Below, piece after piece: positions 21,752 through 33,900 of a stretch of 64,000 bases of DNA (position 1 is its first letter; the number at the start of each line of letters is the position of its first letter). The position numbers were made by a program, and so were the translations under genes. The DNA comes from Perkinsus olseni. Taxonomy: Eukaryota > Perkinsozoa > Perkinsida > Perkinsidae. Location of the stretch: positions 1 to 64,000 of the forward strand of contig JABANP010000158.1 in the NCBI GenBank assembly GCA_013115135.1. The letters are read 5' to 3'. A model generated the notes under the pieces. The model worked only from the letters and a program-made list of their open reading frames with translations, was not told where the DNA came from and made no database searches.

Positions 21752-24700
21752 TTATATTAAATAACAATACAGATCTATGTCGGATTCACGGTATGAAAGT
21801 CCTTGGGAAGAAATAGCCAACAACTTTCGGGTCGTCATTGCTGCGGCACAATGCACATTCATTACGTACTCACCAAAGGGGGGGCCACCACCACCCAATA
21901 CAGCACGTCTAACGTGCTCAGACCAGCAACACGCTGACACGCTTTGATATCATCAACACACGTCCATCAACATAAATTTACGTATTATTAATGATCCTCT
22001 ATTGCTACAACCATGGACGATACCCACCTGGTCCACTCGATGTAGGGCTCCGTCTGTCCGCTACTAGTAACAACAGGATCTAGTCGCAGCACGCGGCCAA
22101 CACTCCGAGCCAGGTTCTTGCAGGGCTCCATGAGGAATCCAAACTCGATGCTGGCAACCGGCCGACTCCACCGAGAGCCTCGGTACCTGTCGAGTGAATG
22201 CCCAGCGGCGACGCCTAAAAATCCCTCCTGACCTCAACGGACGATCGTACGCGGGATCGCCGCGCTTCGACGGAGGCATGGCAGGTGGCTCGGGTGCTGC
22301 TGCCCTTCCTCTCGACCAGGGGCGGCGAATCTTCGAAGGCTGATGAGATGACTCGGCAAACAGCGACGTTCATTCCCCTACAAATTCGCTTTGGTGGTGG
22401 TGTTGCTGCTGTGGGTGGTGTAGCCTGCAAGGTCGGTAGTGGTTGAGGGTCCGCTGGGCTCCTCACGAAAGAATGCGTGTTCCACCGCACCTCGCAGGCG
22501 CCCCAATTTCGATCCCTGATTGAATGGGCCGGCCTATGGTTAGCTATGGACGCCCTCCTACCTGAGGTGGCCCTCGAGCTCTCTGGCTGACCCGGCCTGC
22601 CGTATCCGGAGGTCGACTCTGGCCGGTGACGAGAATGGTCCGTCCCCAGAAGGAAGATACCTGCGAGAACAAAAAAAATGTGAGATCAAGAAGCTCTGCC
22701 GTCTGCCAGGGCCAACCTTCATAGCATCGGCGATTCTCCTGATATCATGCTTGAAGTCAGACAAGAAGGAGGCACTCCGTAGTAGAGCACGATACACCGG
22801 GTTAACCTAGAGGCGATCGTCACAGGCTGCCGATGGCTCCCGAGCTGCTACATCCTCGACGAAAGTCTTGGCCAGGGTGGAGGGCGTGGCGAATACCGCA
22901 TTTCCGCCGCCTTGTTGGGGTAGGGGAGTTGATCGCGATCTCCGACATGAGCCGGTCGTTCACAACGCACTCGAACAGGACGACCAGCATGTGCACCTGC
23001 AGCGAGCAACTTCAGGGAGCACTCGAGGCAGTTCCAGGCAGCTCACGAAACTGTAAATTTCCGATGAGTTGAAGAATTTCCGGTCGTCTTCGCCCTCCAC
23101 CAGCATATCCTCGCAAGTGCCACTGACGGCTGGATGCGTGAACACCACTTCCATGAGGGGATAGTACCTGGGAGGGGGAGGCCGGACCTGAGCCAGGGGA
23201 ACAGAACCAGCAGTCGCCTTTACAGTGGTAACGCTTCCATGGTCACAGGGTTGCGCAGTAGCCGCTGCATCGCTGTGACGTAGTACGGCCATACATCGGC
23301 CTCTGCGGTGGAGGTGGTGCCCAGCCAGGAGCCTTGACAAAGACGATGATGAGCTGAGGGGGTCCATGAACGCTTACCGGCTCCCCAGGGCTGCAGCAGC
23401 ATGATCCAGATCTTGATGAGGTACACGGCGGTCTCGCTGCTCACTGACGAGGAGGCCGCCGATTTATCCTTGCAAAGTTTCCTGTTCAAAAAAAGGAAAA
23501 TGTTGAGCGGAGCGAAGCAGGGAGATGCTCACAAGTGAAGTAACTCCACGATGGAGGGTAGGAGGACTTGACACTCCGGCGGGAAGGAGGGGGGCAGAGG
23601 CGATCGGCTGCCGTCTCGGTCACCGGAAAGCAGCGTCCACTGAGATGGCAAGAGTGATGACACAGTGCAGTAGGGGACATTGAAGCCGACTGGGTGCCAG
23701 GAGACAGAACAGAGGGCGAAGCAGCCAAAGGTCGCTGTGGACATATAACCCGAGGCGAAGACCATGGGAGATGGGAAACCGCAGACACGATACGGCGTGG
23801 CGCTTCAACGATCAATTTGAAACACTCACGAGCGGATGCCGGCGACAAGCCGATAGCCTATGGTATTATCTCTCTCACAGATTGCTTCGCTACTATTCCT
23901 ATGGCCACACGATCGCCCAGAATAGATTTGACCTAGCCTTGAGGCTAGGGGGGAGTATCTTACCTCCTGATCAGACATTCCACCGAAGGCTGTTGAGCCT
24001 CGAACTTCCTCGGCATCCATCGCGGTGATGGAGGCTGAGACACAAGACAGCATCAGCATGCTCGACGGCGAGGCAGCCACTACACCGATTTCACGATGCG
24101 CAGTCGGAGATTCCGGCAACTTAGACGAAAGTAGAACTCCTACTGTCAAACCTGGCTTCGGGCAGCCGCGAGTGGATGGCAGGCCGATAAGGAAGAGGCT
24201 GTCACATGAGATCGAAGAGCCGAGAGAACGTTTTTTACGCGAGCGACTCCCGAACCCATCTCATTGTAAACTCTCTGTCCCTATTCTGGCATAGGGAAGA
24301 CACTATCACAGGCTCACCTTTCAATGAGTCCAAGGCCAAGACACGGATACACACCGTCCGCAATGAGCGTAGCAAGGGCACGTCTAGCTTCATTTGGGCC
24401 ACACCAACAGGGCCACTCAACTGCGGGGATATCCAGAACGCTGTTACCAAATGCACCAGCAGGAGGCCCTGAACTCGACTGGACTAGTCGGCACTCCCCT
24501 ACTCCCTTACCATGCGACGCCTGTGCTGCTTTTCTTCGGGACTTGTGCTGTCAGACTCCCCTGAGGTCATAGGGGTTTGGTCGAAATACCTATACAGACC
24601 ACGTCTGGTCATCTCCGACTTCCGGCATCTCCCTCAGCGACGTGCACGGACACTCACCTGGCAAGATACAAGTCCAAGAGCTTGTCGTAGGCGTCCGAGA

Positions 24701-25867
24701 AGGCCTCTCCTGTATCCGAAGGACAGCGTCTCTGAGAGGACAAGGCCAGGGTGTGGAGCTGGCGTAGTGTCACCAACCTTAGACGAGCCGATGCCCAACT
24801 CGTGTGAGGACCAGAAGTCCTTACGACCGCTGTGGGAGTGTTGACTGCGCCTGACGAAGAGATAGTGGTGGTGCGAGCAGGGACGGACCCCTACCCGGCA
24901 GCGATGTCCATTGCCGATATTGGACCGGAGATCATCAGATAGACGAAGCAGAAGAGGAAGTACTCCTGAGAAAGTCTGAGTAAACTGTGAGTACAACTGT
25001 TGGAGCCACTTGAAGGAAAAGAACAATCGTGAGGCCTCCGAGAGGTGGCCATGCCTGGCTGGCTGTGGGTTGTGTCGACTTACCTCAGCTGTGAGCTGGA
25101 TGGAGCGAGAGTCGGACTGATAGCGGTCGGGTAGTGAAAGGAACTCACAGAGTGCCTGAATGAATGATGTGGGGCGTTGTGGTAGTAAAGGTAGCATAAA
25201 ATGATAATGACATGACGAGCGTCCGAGGATATCATGTTGGTATACAGTAGTGAGCGTCAAGAAGAATCTGGGCAATCAGACCAGCACCTCCACCATGGTT
25301 GCATCATCAACACCTTGCCCTGAGCTTGGATGCTGGACGAATTCATTTCACAGCAGCAGCAGGAGGGATAGGGAGTGAAGGGTCCAGCAAAGCCACACGT
25401 ATTGCTTGTGCGCAACAAAGCCAGTCGAGAGAGCCACGCGAAGCCTTAGGGAACCGCGAACTCACATCACGAGGCTTGGCCCTCCGGCCGGCTGACCCCC
25501 CTCCGAGGGCGTAAAACGATCGCTGACTGGTGGCATGGGCTGCGTCAAACTGCTCCCCTGTCTGTATCAGCAGCTCCCTTTGTGTGGCCGTTGGCAGCAC
25601 TGAGATCGGCAACAAGTACCTGCCGGAAACGGTGGGGCGTGCGAAGATGAGATGGGAGCTCACCTCAGATTTCCGCCGTACACGATCCGACCGGAAGGGC
25701 CCGGGACGCCACTCTGAGCTGCTACTAATTCCAGCAGTGGACCCTTGGGGTCGAACACGCCCAGAATAATAGAGTCCACCGTGCCTGGGATGAGGCAGGG
25801 CGTGAAGAGGGGCACCGAGAGAGGACCTACTTGACTCAGCCCGCAGCCATCTCGAAAGGCACAGCAT
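21752..25867 (-). CDS. SMPD4: SMPD4-like protein (neutral sphingomyelinase 3 family)
   Basis: SMPD4 is a membrane protein of the ER/nuclear envelope annotated as a neutral sphingomyelinase. Exon 1 (from 25867) and exon 2 join over a 46-nt intron to read VDSIILGVFDPKGPLLELVA, matching the family segment S-I-V-M-E-F-L-D-P-G-G-P-M-M-K-L-V. RYLLPISVLPTATQRELLI follows, matching F-P-V-S-Y-L-P-G-P-V. Around 23460-23220 comes TAVYLIKIWIMLLQPWGAG, SWLGTTSTAEADVWPYYVTA and MQRLLRNP, matching the family's W-x-x-Y-L-Q-P-W and W-x-x-F-V-x-x-N core. C-terminal exons read RALLRSASFLSDFKHDIRRI and SIEFGFLMEPCKNLARSVGR. The gene is cut by many short introns, one (near 23530-23480) with a family-C core. The 3' end (stop near 21752 or 21775) depends on an unproven acceptor. 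Start lies only about 33 bp from the HMG-box stop. Confidence 0.65.
23505..23520 (-). repeat. Intron-family C core in an SMPD4-like intron, sense
   Basis: On the minus strand the intron runs from gtgagcatctccc through CTGCTTCGCTCCGCTC to a T-rich tract and gaacag. Confidence 0.7.
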
Positions 25868-25899
25868 TATCTGCGGGAGATAGGCCAGCAGCTCCGAGT

Positions 25900-26820
25900 T
25901 CAGTTTGCTAGTGCCTGAGCGAGAGCCACTCGTCGTGCCTTGTTGTCGTTGTTAAGGCCCTTGCCTGCCCGGCCTAGTGCCGTCTCCTGTCTGCAGTAGG
26001 CTTCGAACTTCCTGGCGCTCTCGGCCGGGCTATCGAAACCATTGACGATCTGAAGCACGGCAGCCTAGAAGCTTCTAGTAGCAGCAGGGGTACCTCCTCA
26101 AGGGACTTAGCGTCTGTTGTGTACTGTTGTTGACGAGAGCCGGGCAGGAAGCCCCGGTGGAGGAGGCTCGAGGCCTCCGCCCCCAGCCCGGTGGCGCCGA
26201 ACGATCGATGGTGGGAGTCAGTTGAAGAGCCGGGGAACATCACTACCACTCTCGAACGTGAGAAGGGGTGAACTCAAAACATTCAGAAAAAATCACAAAG
26301 GTTTGCTGCCGCTGCTGCTGCTGCACGCGGTGGTGTCGGCCATGCCCGTCATCATCATCGAAGCAGCCTTCAGCATGCGATACTCCTCCATCTTGGCGTC
26401 GAAGGCCTCGATGTACCTGCAAGGTCGCCTAGGGTCTCTATCGGACGTCCGACCCTACGGCGCCCGCTGGTCGTCGGTCATAGCCAGCCATTGCCGGGCC
26501 GCGATGAGCCCGAAGGCAGAGGCTTCTATTGGTCGGCTGGGATCTGGCGAACAGGCCATGAGAGCCTCTCGTCCGCGACAGGGCTCACTCAGTTTCCTAG
26601 CGTTGTGCAGCTGCTCTCTGGCGAAGGCTAGGTAGGCACTGCACGGCCGCTGAGGAGTTGTTAGGGTGTTGATCTCGGAGAGGAGGTCTTTGTGAGGGGA
26701 GGGAGGGGCCGTCGTCGCCTGGGAGCTCACCAACGGGGGTGTGGACTCCGGGTGGCTGGGCTGGGAGCCTGAGATCATAGCCAAATCAATGACGACGGTT
26801 GCTGTAGACGGAAGAAACAC
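25900..26820 (-). CDS. HMG-box protein
   Basis: A single HMG box, a DNA-bending domain of chromatin proteins. TTPQRPCSAYLAFAREQLHN (helix 1, with the R-P-x-S-A-Y-x-x-F signature) leads over a 45-nt intron (26544-26588) to NPSRPIEASAFGLIAARQWL (helix 2, A-F-G-x-I...W). After the D-D-Q-R-A turn, a 42-nt intron (26417-26458) restores PYIEAFDAKMEEYRMLKAAS (helix 3). Removing the first intron brings the helix 1-helix 2 spacing to the normal length, which supports the splice. A last exon reads AVLQIVNGFDSPAESARKFE and ends at the stop 25900-25902. ATG at 26820 or 26778 are both possible starts. The exon between 26300 and 26070 is unresolved. It reads the same way as the SMPD4-like gene, about 33 bp upstream of it. 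Confidence 0.75.
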
Positions 26821-27155
26821 AAGAGCGGTTCCGCAGGAGGTAACAGGGAGGCGTGGGCTACCGCCGGGCTAGTTGTTCCCGTGAGAAGTGGTACTATCGA
26901 TACAAAGACTCGCACAGTGGTTATCGGGCGTTTGCTACCGTCAGGAATGGTATCTCTCAAAGGCCAATCATGTAAATCTTTGCATCGCACCGCCTAGATT
27001 TTTCGGGAGATGAAAAAATCCATGTTCGCAACCTGGACTCCTCGAAAACTACTCCGCGGCAAATGGGCTCATAAAGCTGGATGAGGTCTGGGGCTCTTGG
27101 CGTCAAGTCACGCACGAAAAAGGCTAGGGAAGCCTGGAAAGCCTACTAGCCCCGT
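26821..27155. other. Intergenic between HMG-box gene and the next minus-strand gene
   Basis: No supported exon. Likely the HMG-box promoter. Confidence 0.4.
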
Positions 27156-27925
27156 CTATCCCTTCAGTCTCTTCGCCGGGCGCCCATGAAGGGCGTTGAT
27201 GCTCATCCTCTTGCCACCAACGACGGCATCACCCGGCCCTAGTGCCGGTGGGGGAGCCCGAGGGAGGCCAGCGAGCTGTGCGATGAACTGAGGGGGAGGT
27301 ATGGACTGATGCGACACTCCGACAGGGCGACGAGCGATGGGAGAATTGAGAGCAGCGCATTACGATGACCGTATGACGGATTTTGACCTACGTCGAGTCT
27401 GAGCTGGGGGCGTGCATGCAGAATTGCAACCACCATCTCGAACAGGTGATGGTCTGGTACGGAGGCGAACATCTGGCTGATGCCAGCTTTAGTCGAATCT
27501 TGTTGACTCATTTCTTGCAAGAGTCGACCTATCGCCAAGACCAACCCTTTCCTCCCCTGGCGCCAGCAGCCGCTCTCGGGACTCCAACGCAAGAATATAG
27601 GCTGAGTAGCTAGAACCGATGGTAGGTTGTGAATGCTTAACGCTAGAAAAGTCTTCAATAGTCAAAGTAGTAGCAGCAGGCCTCTAATTGGAAAACTCTA
27701 TCCTTCCAGCTGCCGGGGCAAGACCGGCGTCAACTCATCCTCGTCATCATCCTCGTCTAGCTCCCAAGGTTGCACTGTATTCTTTCGTATTTTGCTTGCA
27801 GTATTTACACTCACATTCAAGTTGGTCAGGCGTTCGTCCAGTAGGGATTGCTCCAGGGTTACGGTGTCGCACGGTATGAGCCTGAAAGACAGTATGTTGC
27901 CACAGTAGTAGTGCCGCAGGCACAC
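27156..27925 (-). CDS. Unassigned gene with acidic segment and basic C-terminus
   Basis: Not recognised. Exon-like blocks read LIPCDTVTLEQSLLDERLTN (about 27880), then an acidic stretch WELDEDDDEDELTPVLP, then IGRLLQEMSQQDSTKAGISQ and MFASVPDHHLFEMVVAILHA (27560-27400). An intron with donor gtaatgcg and acceptor cccctcag appears to lead to FIAQLAGLPRAPPPALGPG and a basic, NLS-like end (GRPAKRLKG), stop 27156-27158. Reading straight through instead gives a stop at 27239. The helical block followed by a Pro/Gly linker and basic tail suggests a nuclear protein, but that is only inference. Confidence 0.4.
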
Positions 27926-28152
27926 GGCACGCCGCTCATGGTTACACCGCTTAACGCTGGGGTCAAACGAGTCACCATGATTCAGTCAATCGGCGTGGGC
28001 GGAACCCGAGATGGTCATCGCAGTACTCAGCCCGGGAAACCCGAACTCACGAATGTTGTTCATGAAAATGTCATTCTACATTGAAATGTTTCTCTGAAAT
28101 TTTCCATGTTCTCTCCCAAGGCTACAGGAGTACGCGTATTCATGATACTTAC

Positions 28153-30591
28153 TCTCGGCCAGGGGTCATCGTAGCAAGGGTTGATTCCCGCTTCAACAGA
28201 GCGCCTAGGGCCCCGAGGTAGTGGGCATGACGGAAATAGAGGGCCTTCATGCGGCCTCCCGTCCAGAAGTTGAAAGACGACTGTATCGAGCTGAATACCT
28301 GAGCGAGGGAATCTTAGCTTGATGCGTGCAAAAAACAAAAGATACTCCCAAGCAAGTTTGTCGACCTACCTGCAGCAGGTGAGTATCCAAAAGATACCCC
28401 ACAAAGACCACATTGTCGATGCCGTACAGGCTCGCATGAAGATACGCTAACTGAGCTGTGTTCATGGACATGAGGTTCATCAAGGACCTCGCTATCTCCG
28501 AGCTTTTCACCTGCCGACCATCAGCATATTGCCCTGCCATCTCTCGGTCGGCATTCCGCTTACATGCTCTCGTTGTTCCTTGTTATTAGCCTTACCGAAG
28601 CTCGAGGCCACAGTGTTGCCCTTGAGGCCTATGGATGGATAGTCACCGCCGTAGATGTCCGACACCAGCAAGTCCAATGGTGAAAAATCACAAGTCTTGC
28701 CGCACCGTAGAATATCTAAGAATAGTAAAACCGGGAATCGAACCCACAACCTACGCGAGCGCAGCCCGCTGGTCTAACCAACTGAGGTACCTGCAGGTGT
28801 TCTCGAACACTTCGCTGGAAGCATATGCCTGGCCATCCCCATCACCGTCGCCCCGCCTATCGGAGACCCTCCCACACGATACATCGATCTGCCGGAAAGC
28901 ACAGTCTCTCCGAACGCAGTCTGGCGTCCTCATCATTACGTTGGTGAATCCACTCTGTAAAAACTCGTACCACTCTTCATGCTAACCATAAGAAACGGAA
29001 AGATACTCTGGAACCTCTCCGAGTTCACAAACTCCATTCCCTCGACCAACTCGGAATTAGACGGCAAAGACCCCGCCAGATTGACCCCCTAAAAGCAACA
29101 CTAGAAGATCAACCATCAGCCCCGTCTCCTCCACTACTGAGTCCTTCCCGATGTTAGGGAAGTAGAAGCACTCTGAGGGACATGCCGCAAAACGTAGTTG
29201 ATCCCAGCCAGCACACAGGCCGACTCACGATGCCGCTCGCACCTTGCCCCCAGTGAGCGCTCGATAGCTGACACAGACGAGATGGTTGGACTTGGGCGTC
29301 GGATGAAGTCCCAAGTACAATCCTGCAGCCTCCATACACCGCTCCCTACTCCAGCAAAGGAGTTGCTCTTACTCTTCCTTTTGTAGTGACAGGAGGTACT
29401 GGCCAACCTGAATGAGAATTCTGCTGCCAATCGGCTTGGGAATGATACAAAAACGGCGCGATAACCCACTGACTAGAAAGGCCACCCCGGCCGATTAACG
29501 CTCGAACTCCTCCCAGAGGTGGCAACAACCTCCAACGTCACCAAGGGACCATTAAACGCGTTCTCTCAGCACCGACGGATATCGAGCACTTCCATTCATA
29601 CCGCCAGCGATCATCCCAATGGTGAGGCTGCATCAGCGACTCCTAGTGAATCCTACCTCTGTTGACAGGAACTGTTGTGTATCATTGAGGTCGAAGTCCA
29701 CGAATCTTATCTCGCTCGCATCGTCCGTACTCCTTATTGTCCAATCCTCCATCCCTTCGTTCCACTCACTAGACGCTAGGGAAGATGCTTGCGACTCCGT
29801 ACTGTCAGCCGGACTCTCGGCGGGGCTCTCATCGCCTACAGTGCCAGGAAGTATCAAGAAACTGTTGCGCACCTCTCCCAAGAAAAGCGTGTAAGTTTGG
29901 AATTCCCAAGATAAATTTCAAGTCGAGATTCGCTATAATGTAGAATTCACCCCTGCACAACCAATTGCCCTCTCTAGATGTCTCGTACCGCACCATCCAC
30001 AATAATTGCTACGACAAGGACTTTGCTCGAAGGCCATACAGTTCAATAGGCCCGAACACAACAATTCATCTTCCGACTAGTACAGGAGACTGGAGATGGA
30101 CTGCGAGGAGGAGTTCTATCGCCAAATCGGTTAAGATGGCCCGGTGGTCCAACACCGTCTGATAAGCGGAAGGTGTGGTACGCGGACTACTGCTTCAGTA
30201 CCGGCTGAAGCAACATATACTATTGTCATTTGTCAGTCCGACTCCTTCCTCTCGTCGATAATACCTCAATCCCTCGAGCGCTGCCTCGCCCTCCTAGCTA
30301 ACGAATCATGCGTACAACGCAGGTCGATGCTCGTGACTTGTACGGATCACTTCCTCATAACAATTTCCAATCTCTACTACATTATCGACGACGCAGTAAC
30401 AACCAAACGCCCCGCCGCCGCCGCCGCCCACTACTACTGCTTCCTGCGGAGGCGTGTCTATGCGACCGTCTCCGTCCGGCCAGAAAACTGAGGTCAGTTG
30501 GTATGGGGCAGTCGTCGGTGCCGGAGGCCCGGACGCGGACTGCAATTTTACCGATGTTGCCGCCTAGATCCACTCCGACGAGATTACCCAT
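28153..30591 (-). CDS. PANK: Pantothenate kinase (eukaryotic type II PanK)
   Basis: PanK phosphorylates pantothenate, the first and usually rate-limiting step of CoA synthesis. MGNLVGVDLGGNIGKIAVRV at 30591 is the N-terminal ATP-binding G-loop. Later exons read EIRFVDFDLNDTQQFL, SACVLAGINYVLRHVPQ, IGGATVMGM (the G-G-G-T-x-x-G equivalent), SPLDLLVSDIYGGDYPSIGL then VASSFGK (signature D-I-Y-G-G-D-Y and A-S-S-F-G), NVVFVGYLLDTHLLQ, and finally SFNFWTGGRMKALYFRHAHY and LGALGALLK, matching the C-terminal W-S-x-G-x-x-K-A-L-F-L-x-H-E-G-Y-F-G-A-x-G-A-L-L. An in-frame upstream ATG at 30657 exists, but the family start fits 30591. One intron (28716-28790) is a tRNA-like element. The recognised part ends at a donor at 28152; the terminal exon was not identified. 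Confidence 0.88.
28716..28790 (-). repeat. 75-nt intron of PanK made of a tRNA-like sequence (family D)
   Basis: The intron starts at gtacctcagttggttaga, a canonical tRNA D-arm/A-box, continues through an anticodon-arm-like GCGGGCTGCGCTCGC and the T-arm GTGGGTTCGATTCCC, and ends ttttactattcttag. Splicing it out restores ARHMLPAKCSRTPAD/ILRCGKTCDFSPLDL in the PanK frame. The acceptor stem is missing, so it is not a working tRNA gene. Confidence 0.8.
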
Positions 30592-30632
30592 AATAATGGA
30601 AAAAAGCAACCTGCTGGAGTCCCCTCCGGAAT

Positions 30633-30648
30633 GAGCTTCGCTCCGCTC
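30633..30648 (+). repeat. Intron-family C core upstream of the PanK start
   Basis: GAGCTTCGCTCCGCTC lies 42 bp before the PanK ATG (minus strand), flanked by the complementary hexamers ATGAGC and GCTCAT. Confidence 0.55.
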
Positions 30649-30900
30649 ATCATACACTCTTCATCTCACTTTACTTGACCGCAGAGAATACATACCGCTG
30701 GCTGATCTGATGCCATCAGGCGCGCGCTATTGCACGCCATATTTTTTCAAATATCGATTTGTTCTAACCAGCCTTCAATTACTCGTTCAACACAGCGACA
30801 AGACCGCTTAGGATTCATAGAAACTCATGATTGTGATAAAAATGAAGAACCCCAAAAAATCAGATACGACTTTCCGTCTTCAGATTGATGCCCGGGCCCA

Positions 30901-33900
30901 CTACACTCGGCACCTAGTGAGAGCGCCCATCAGAAGCAGATACCCCAGTAACCAGTCTCCGTGGACTACCTCGACATGCACGCTCGCCCACTCGGGCTCT
31001 CGGCGCTGCTTCAACGCTCTGATGCCCTCGGCTGCCTCCTTTCCCAGCACGGAGGTGAGCTATCACAGTCGCCACTGAACGGGTTAGTTCCGCTGTACCC
31101 TGGAAAAAGGCGGAGCGTAGTTTTTTCGGCCGCCTTCAGTGCTGCCCACCATCTCCTTCTTTTCCATATTAAAAGCCAGCTTCTTCAACTCACTCACAGC
31201 ATGAGGTTCGCTCAGTCTAATGCGATCAGCCACAGCTTGCAGGGCCGAGTCCAAATCAGCCTTCCTCTGAACTACTATGTCAACAATCCCTGAGCTGACC
31301 AGTCCGACGCCGAGGGAGGCAGAGACTCCTACCGGCTGCCTTTGCCTCATCGGCGTCTATGGGAGTGGCTAGTGCCGCTAAGCGGACCGCTGTCAAGGGG
31401 CCAACACGGCGGATAACAAAGGGAAGGATAGTCGCTGGACAAACGCCTGATGGGAGGGGAGATCCCCTCGGCCAGAACAAAGCGTTTTCCCGGGGAAGGC
31501 TAGATGGATTCATCCGAGCAGACACGGGCTAGGCTCATCAATGGGAGGTGACTCACGCGTCGTAGCAAAAACATCTCGGACTGAATGGAGTGGAAGATGG
31601 GCCAAAGTATGGACGAACTCCGGAGTTGTGAGTATTTCACGCACGATTATACTGATCTGGCTAGACGATGGAGTGCTCAGTAGTTCGACACCGAGGTATC
31701 CCGGGATGAACTTCAGCGCGTCGGAACGAAATCGAATATCTATGATAACCGGCAGACTACCAAGTTTAACCTCGGACAGTGTGAGCTCGGTGCTCTCTCT
31801 AGAAGCGATGACCATATCGCAGGCAGCAAGGAGTCCCCATCCACCGCCAAACACGCGCCCTGATACCGCGCACACCAGGAACTGACAACAGACCACTCAC
31901 AACCTCGACGATTTAAGCAGGCTGCTGACCTGGGGAATTCTGGCCAGTTGAGTGAGAACTCGGACGAAATTACTCGCGCCTTCAACGTTTTCAGCCAAGG
32001 ACCTGCCGCCACCACCTCAGCAAAGCAGCCGAGAACCCCCAGCCCACTCACACCGCTCGACTCCTGCTGAACTCTCTGGGGTCCAGACCAGCGCAGAAGG
32101 TACGGCTGTCCGGAGTGGCCCTTAGCACCACCAGACGAACCTGCACTCAAATCAACAACGAAGCCGTTCGAATGGCGGTCTACATTGCGGCGGACGTCGG
32201 CGTTGTTGGTGAGGAGATCTGTGCACCTAGTCAGGGAGCCCATCATCTCGTCGGTAAGGGAGTTGTGCTCCTTAGGTCTGTTCAGTATCTACGATTGGTG
32301 TGGTATGGTTATGAAAAGCGATGAAACAAATGATGATCTGTGGTTGACATTGTTCGCCGTTCCCCATGCCCTTATACGACTGTCCTTTTTTACTCATTCT
32401 TTTGCGTCAATCCGCCCGTGCGGTATGTTACAGCCCTTCCCTCCCGACCGGCACTCCTACCACACCTCCCCCATATTACGATCTCAGCGACGTGCTTGGA
32501 GATGTGTACGACAAAGTCGAAGCCTTTGCCCGAGAACCCCATGCACTCTGCGGAGAAGTGCTGCAGCTCCGGCATCTTGCTAGGCCGAACGTCGTCCAAC
32601 TGACACAGAGCAGCAATAGAGGTCCCCAGAGGACGGCCAACCTTACCGCTATCGACGGCATCAGGAGAGGCATCTGCAGGAGCATCTGGCCGTAGGACTT
32701 GCCGAGGTTGTCCGCGTGCAGAGAGGCCATACCTGCAAGGCCCGTCCCTGTCCGACTAGCGATCGAACAGGTGCTCACCCCCGCCGCCGAGTATGTCGGT
32801 CAGGAGGAAGTTGAAGGCCCCGAGGCCAGGGACGTCATAGCGTACCTGAGGCACCCTGGGGGAGGAGGGTGCGAAGAGCTTACACAGGACGTGCTGGGGA
32901 GGTTCCATCGACTCTTGAAGAACTGTCGGACGGCATCAGCAGTGATTTGATGCTTGATGAATGGCAGATATCTGAGTAAGTACGAACAGGCGTATCTACA
33001 GTCGACCGTGGTAAGATACGGAATAGGTGCCCGTGGTAGCGTCACACAGTTCAGACTGGGATCCACCATGACCGATGGACGCCCTCGTGTCACCTCTCAT
33101 TCCGAGCGAAGAGTCCAACATTAACATTGTTCCCTTTATCACCAGATCTCGCGTAGCATACACGAAGCAAATCGACCTGATAAAAGATACTCTTCGGCTA
33201 TCATGTAACACGCAAGGTCGACCTCAAGATACGCTGCCAGGACACTACCATCCGTTAAACAGCAAGCCTTGTAAAATCAAGTTGATGGTACAGGAAACTA
33301 TTCTATAGCCCTCCATGATTCCAGGTGATCAATCCACCAGGCAAGTCAGCGATCAGCAAGTGGGGCACCACTGAGCTAATGACATTAGCTGCCGAAGCGC
33401 GCGGGGTTTTTTGGCATTATTCTTGGGCGGCATGAAAAATACGGAAATTACGGTATGATAATGCACGAGTTCCAACTGTAGGTTTCAATACCACACTTCT
33501 GAAGCATCTGCACTATGGCTGCGGAATTATGTCGACCGTTCATGACTCTGGGAAGGTCACGGACTACAGGGGAAAATCCAGAAGAAATTTTGAAAGCTTC
33601 GGAGTGGGCCACCCGCCTCCTGCAATTTCAAGCCCTCGATGCCCAAGGTTGACCGTGGAGAATCGGACAATACACTCAGCGGGCCTTCTTACTGTCTCGC
33701 AAGGAGAGAACTCATGAGGGTCCGCGGCCTGAACGACGGGGACGCGTTCTGTGGTATGGGGCCAGTGGATGTTGACCGGCCCTCCTGATGGCTGCAGTTG
33801 CCGCTCAGCTCCATTCCCTGATGAAACGGTCCACTGGAAAAGGGGATAAAACGGATGAGGTACCAATTTGTATCTTAGGTCGAAGCTTGCTCTTGGCGGC

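Noticed and set aside
28716..28790. A functional tRNA gene
   Set aside because: A and B boxes are present, but there is no acceptor stem on either side, the anticodon stem is imperfect, and the segment is bounded by splice sites inside PanK.
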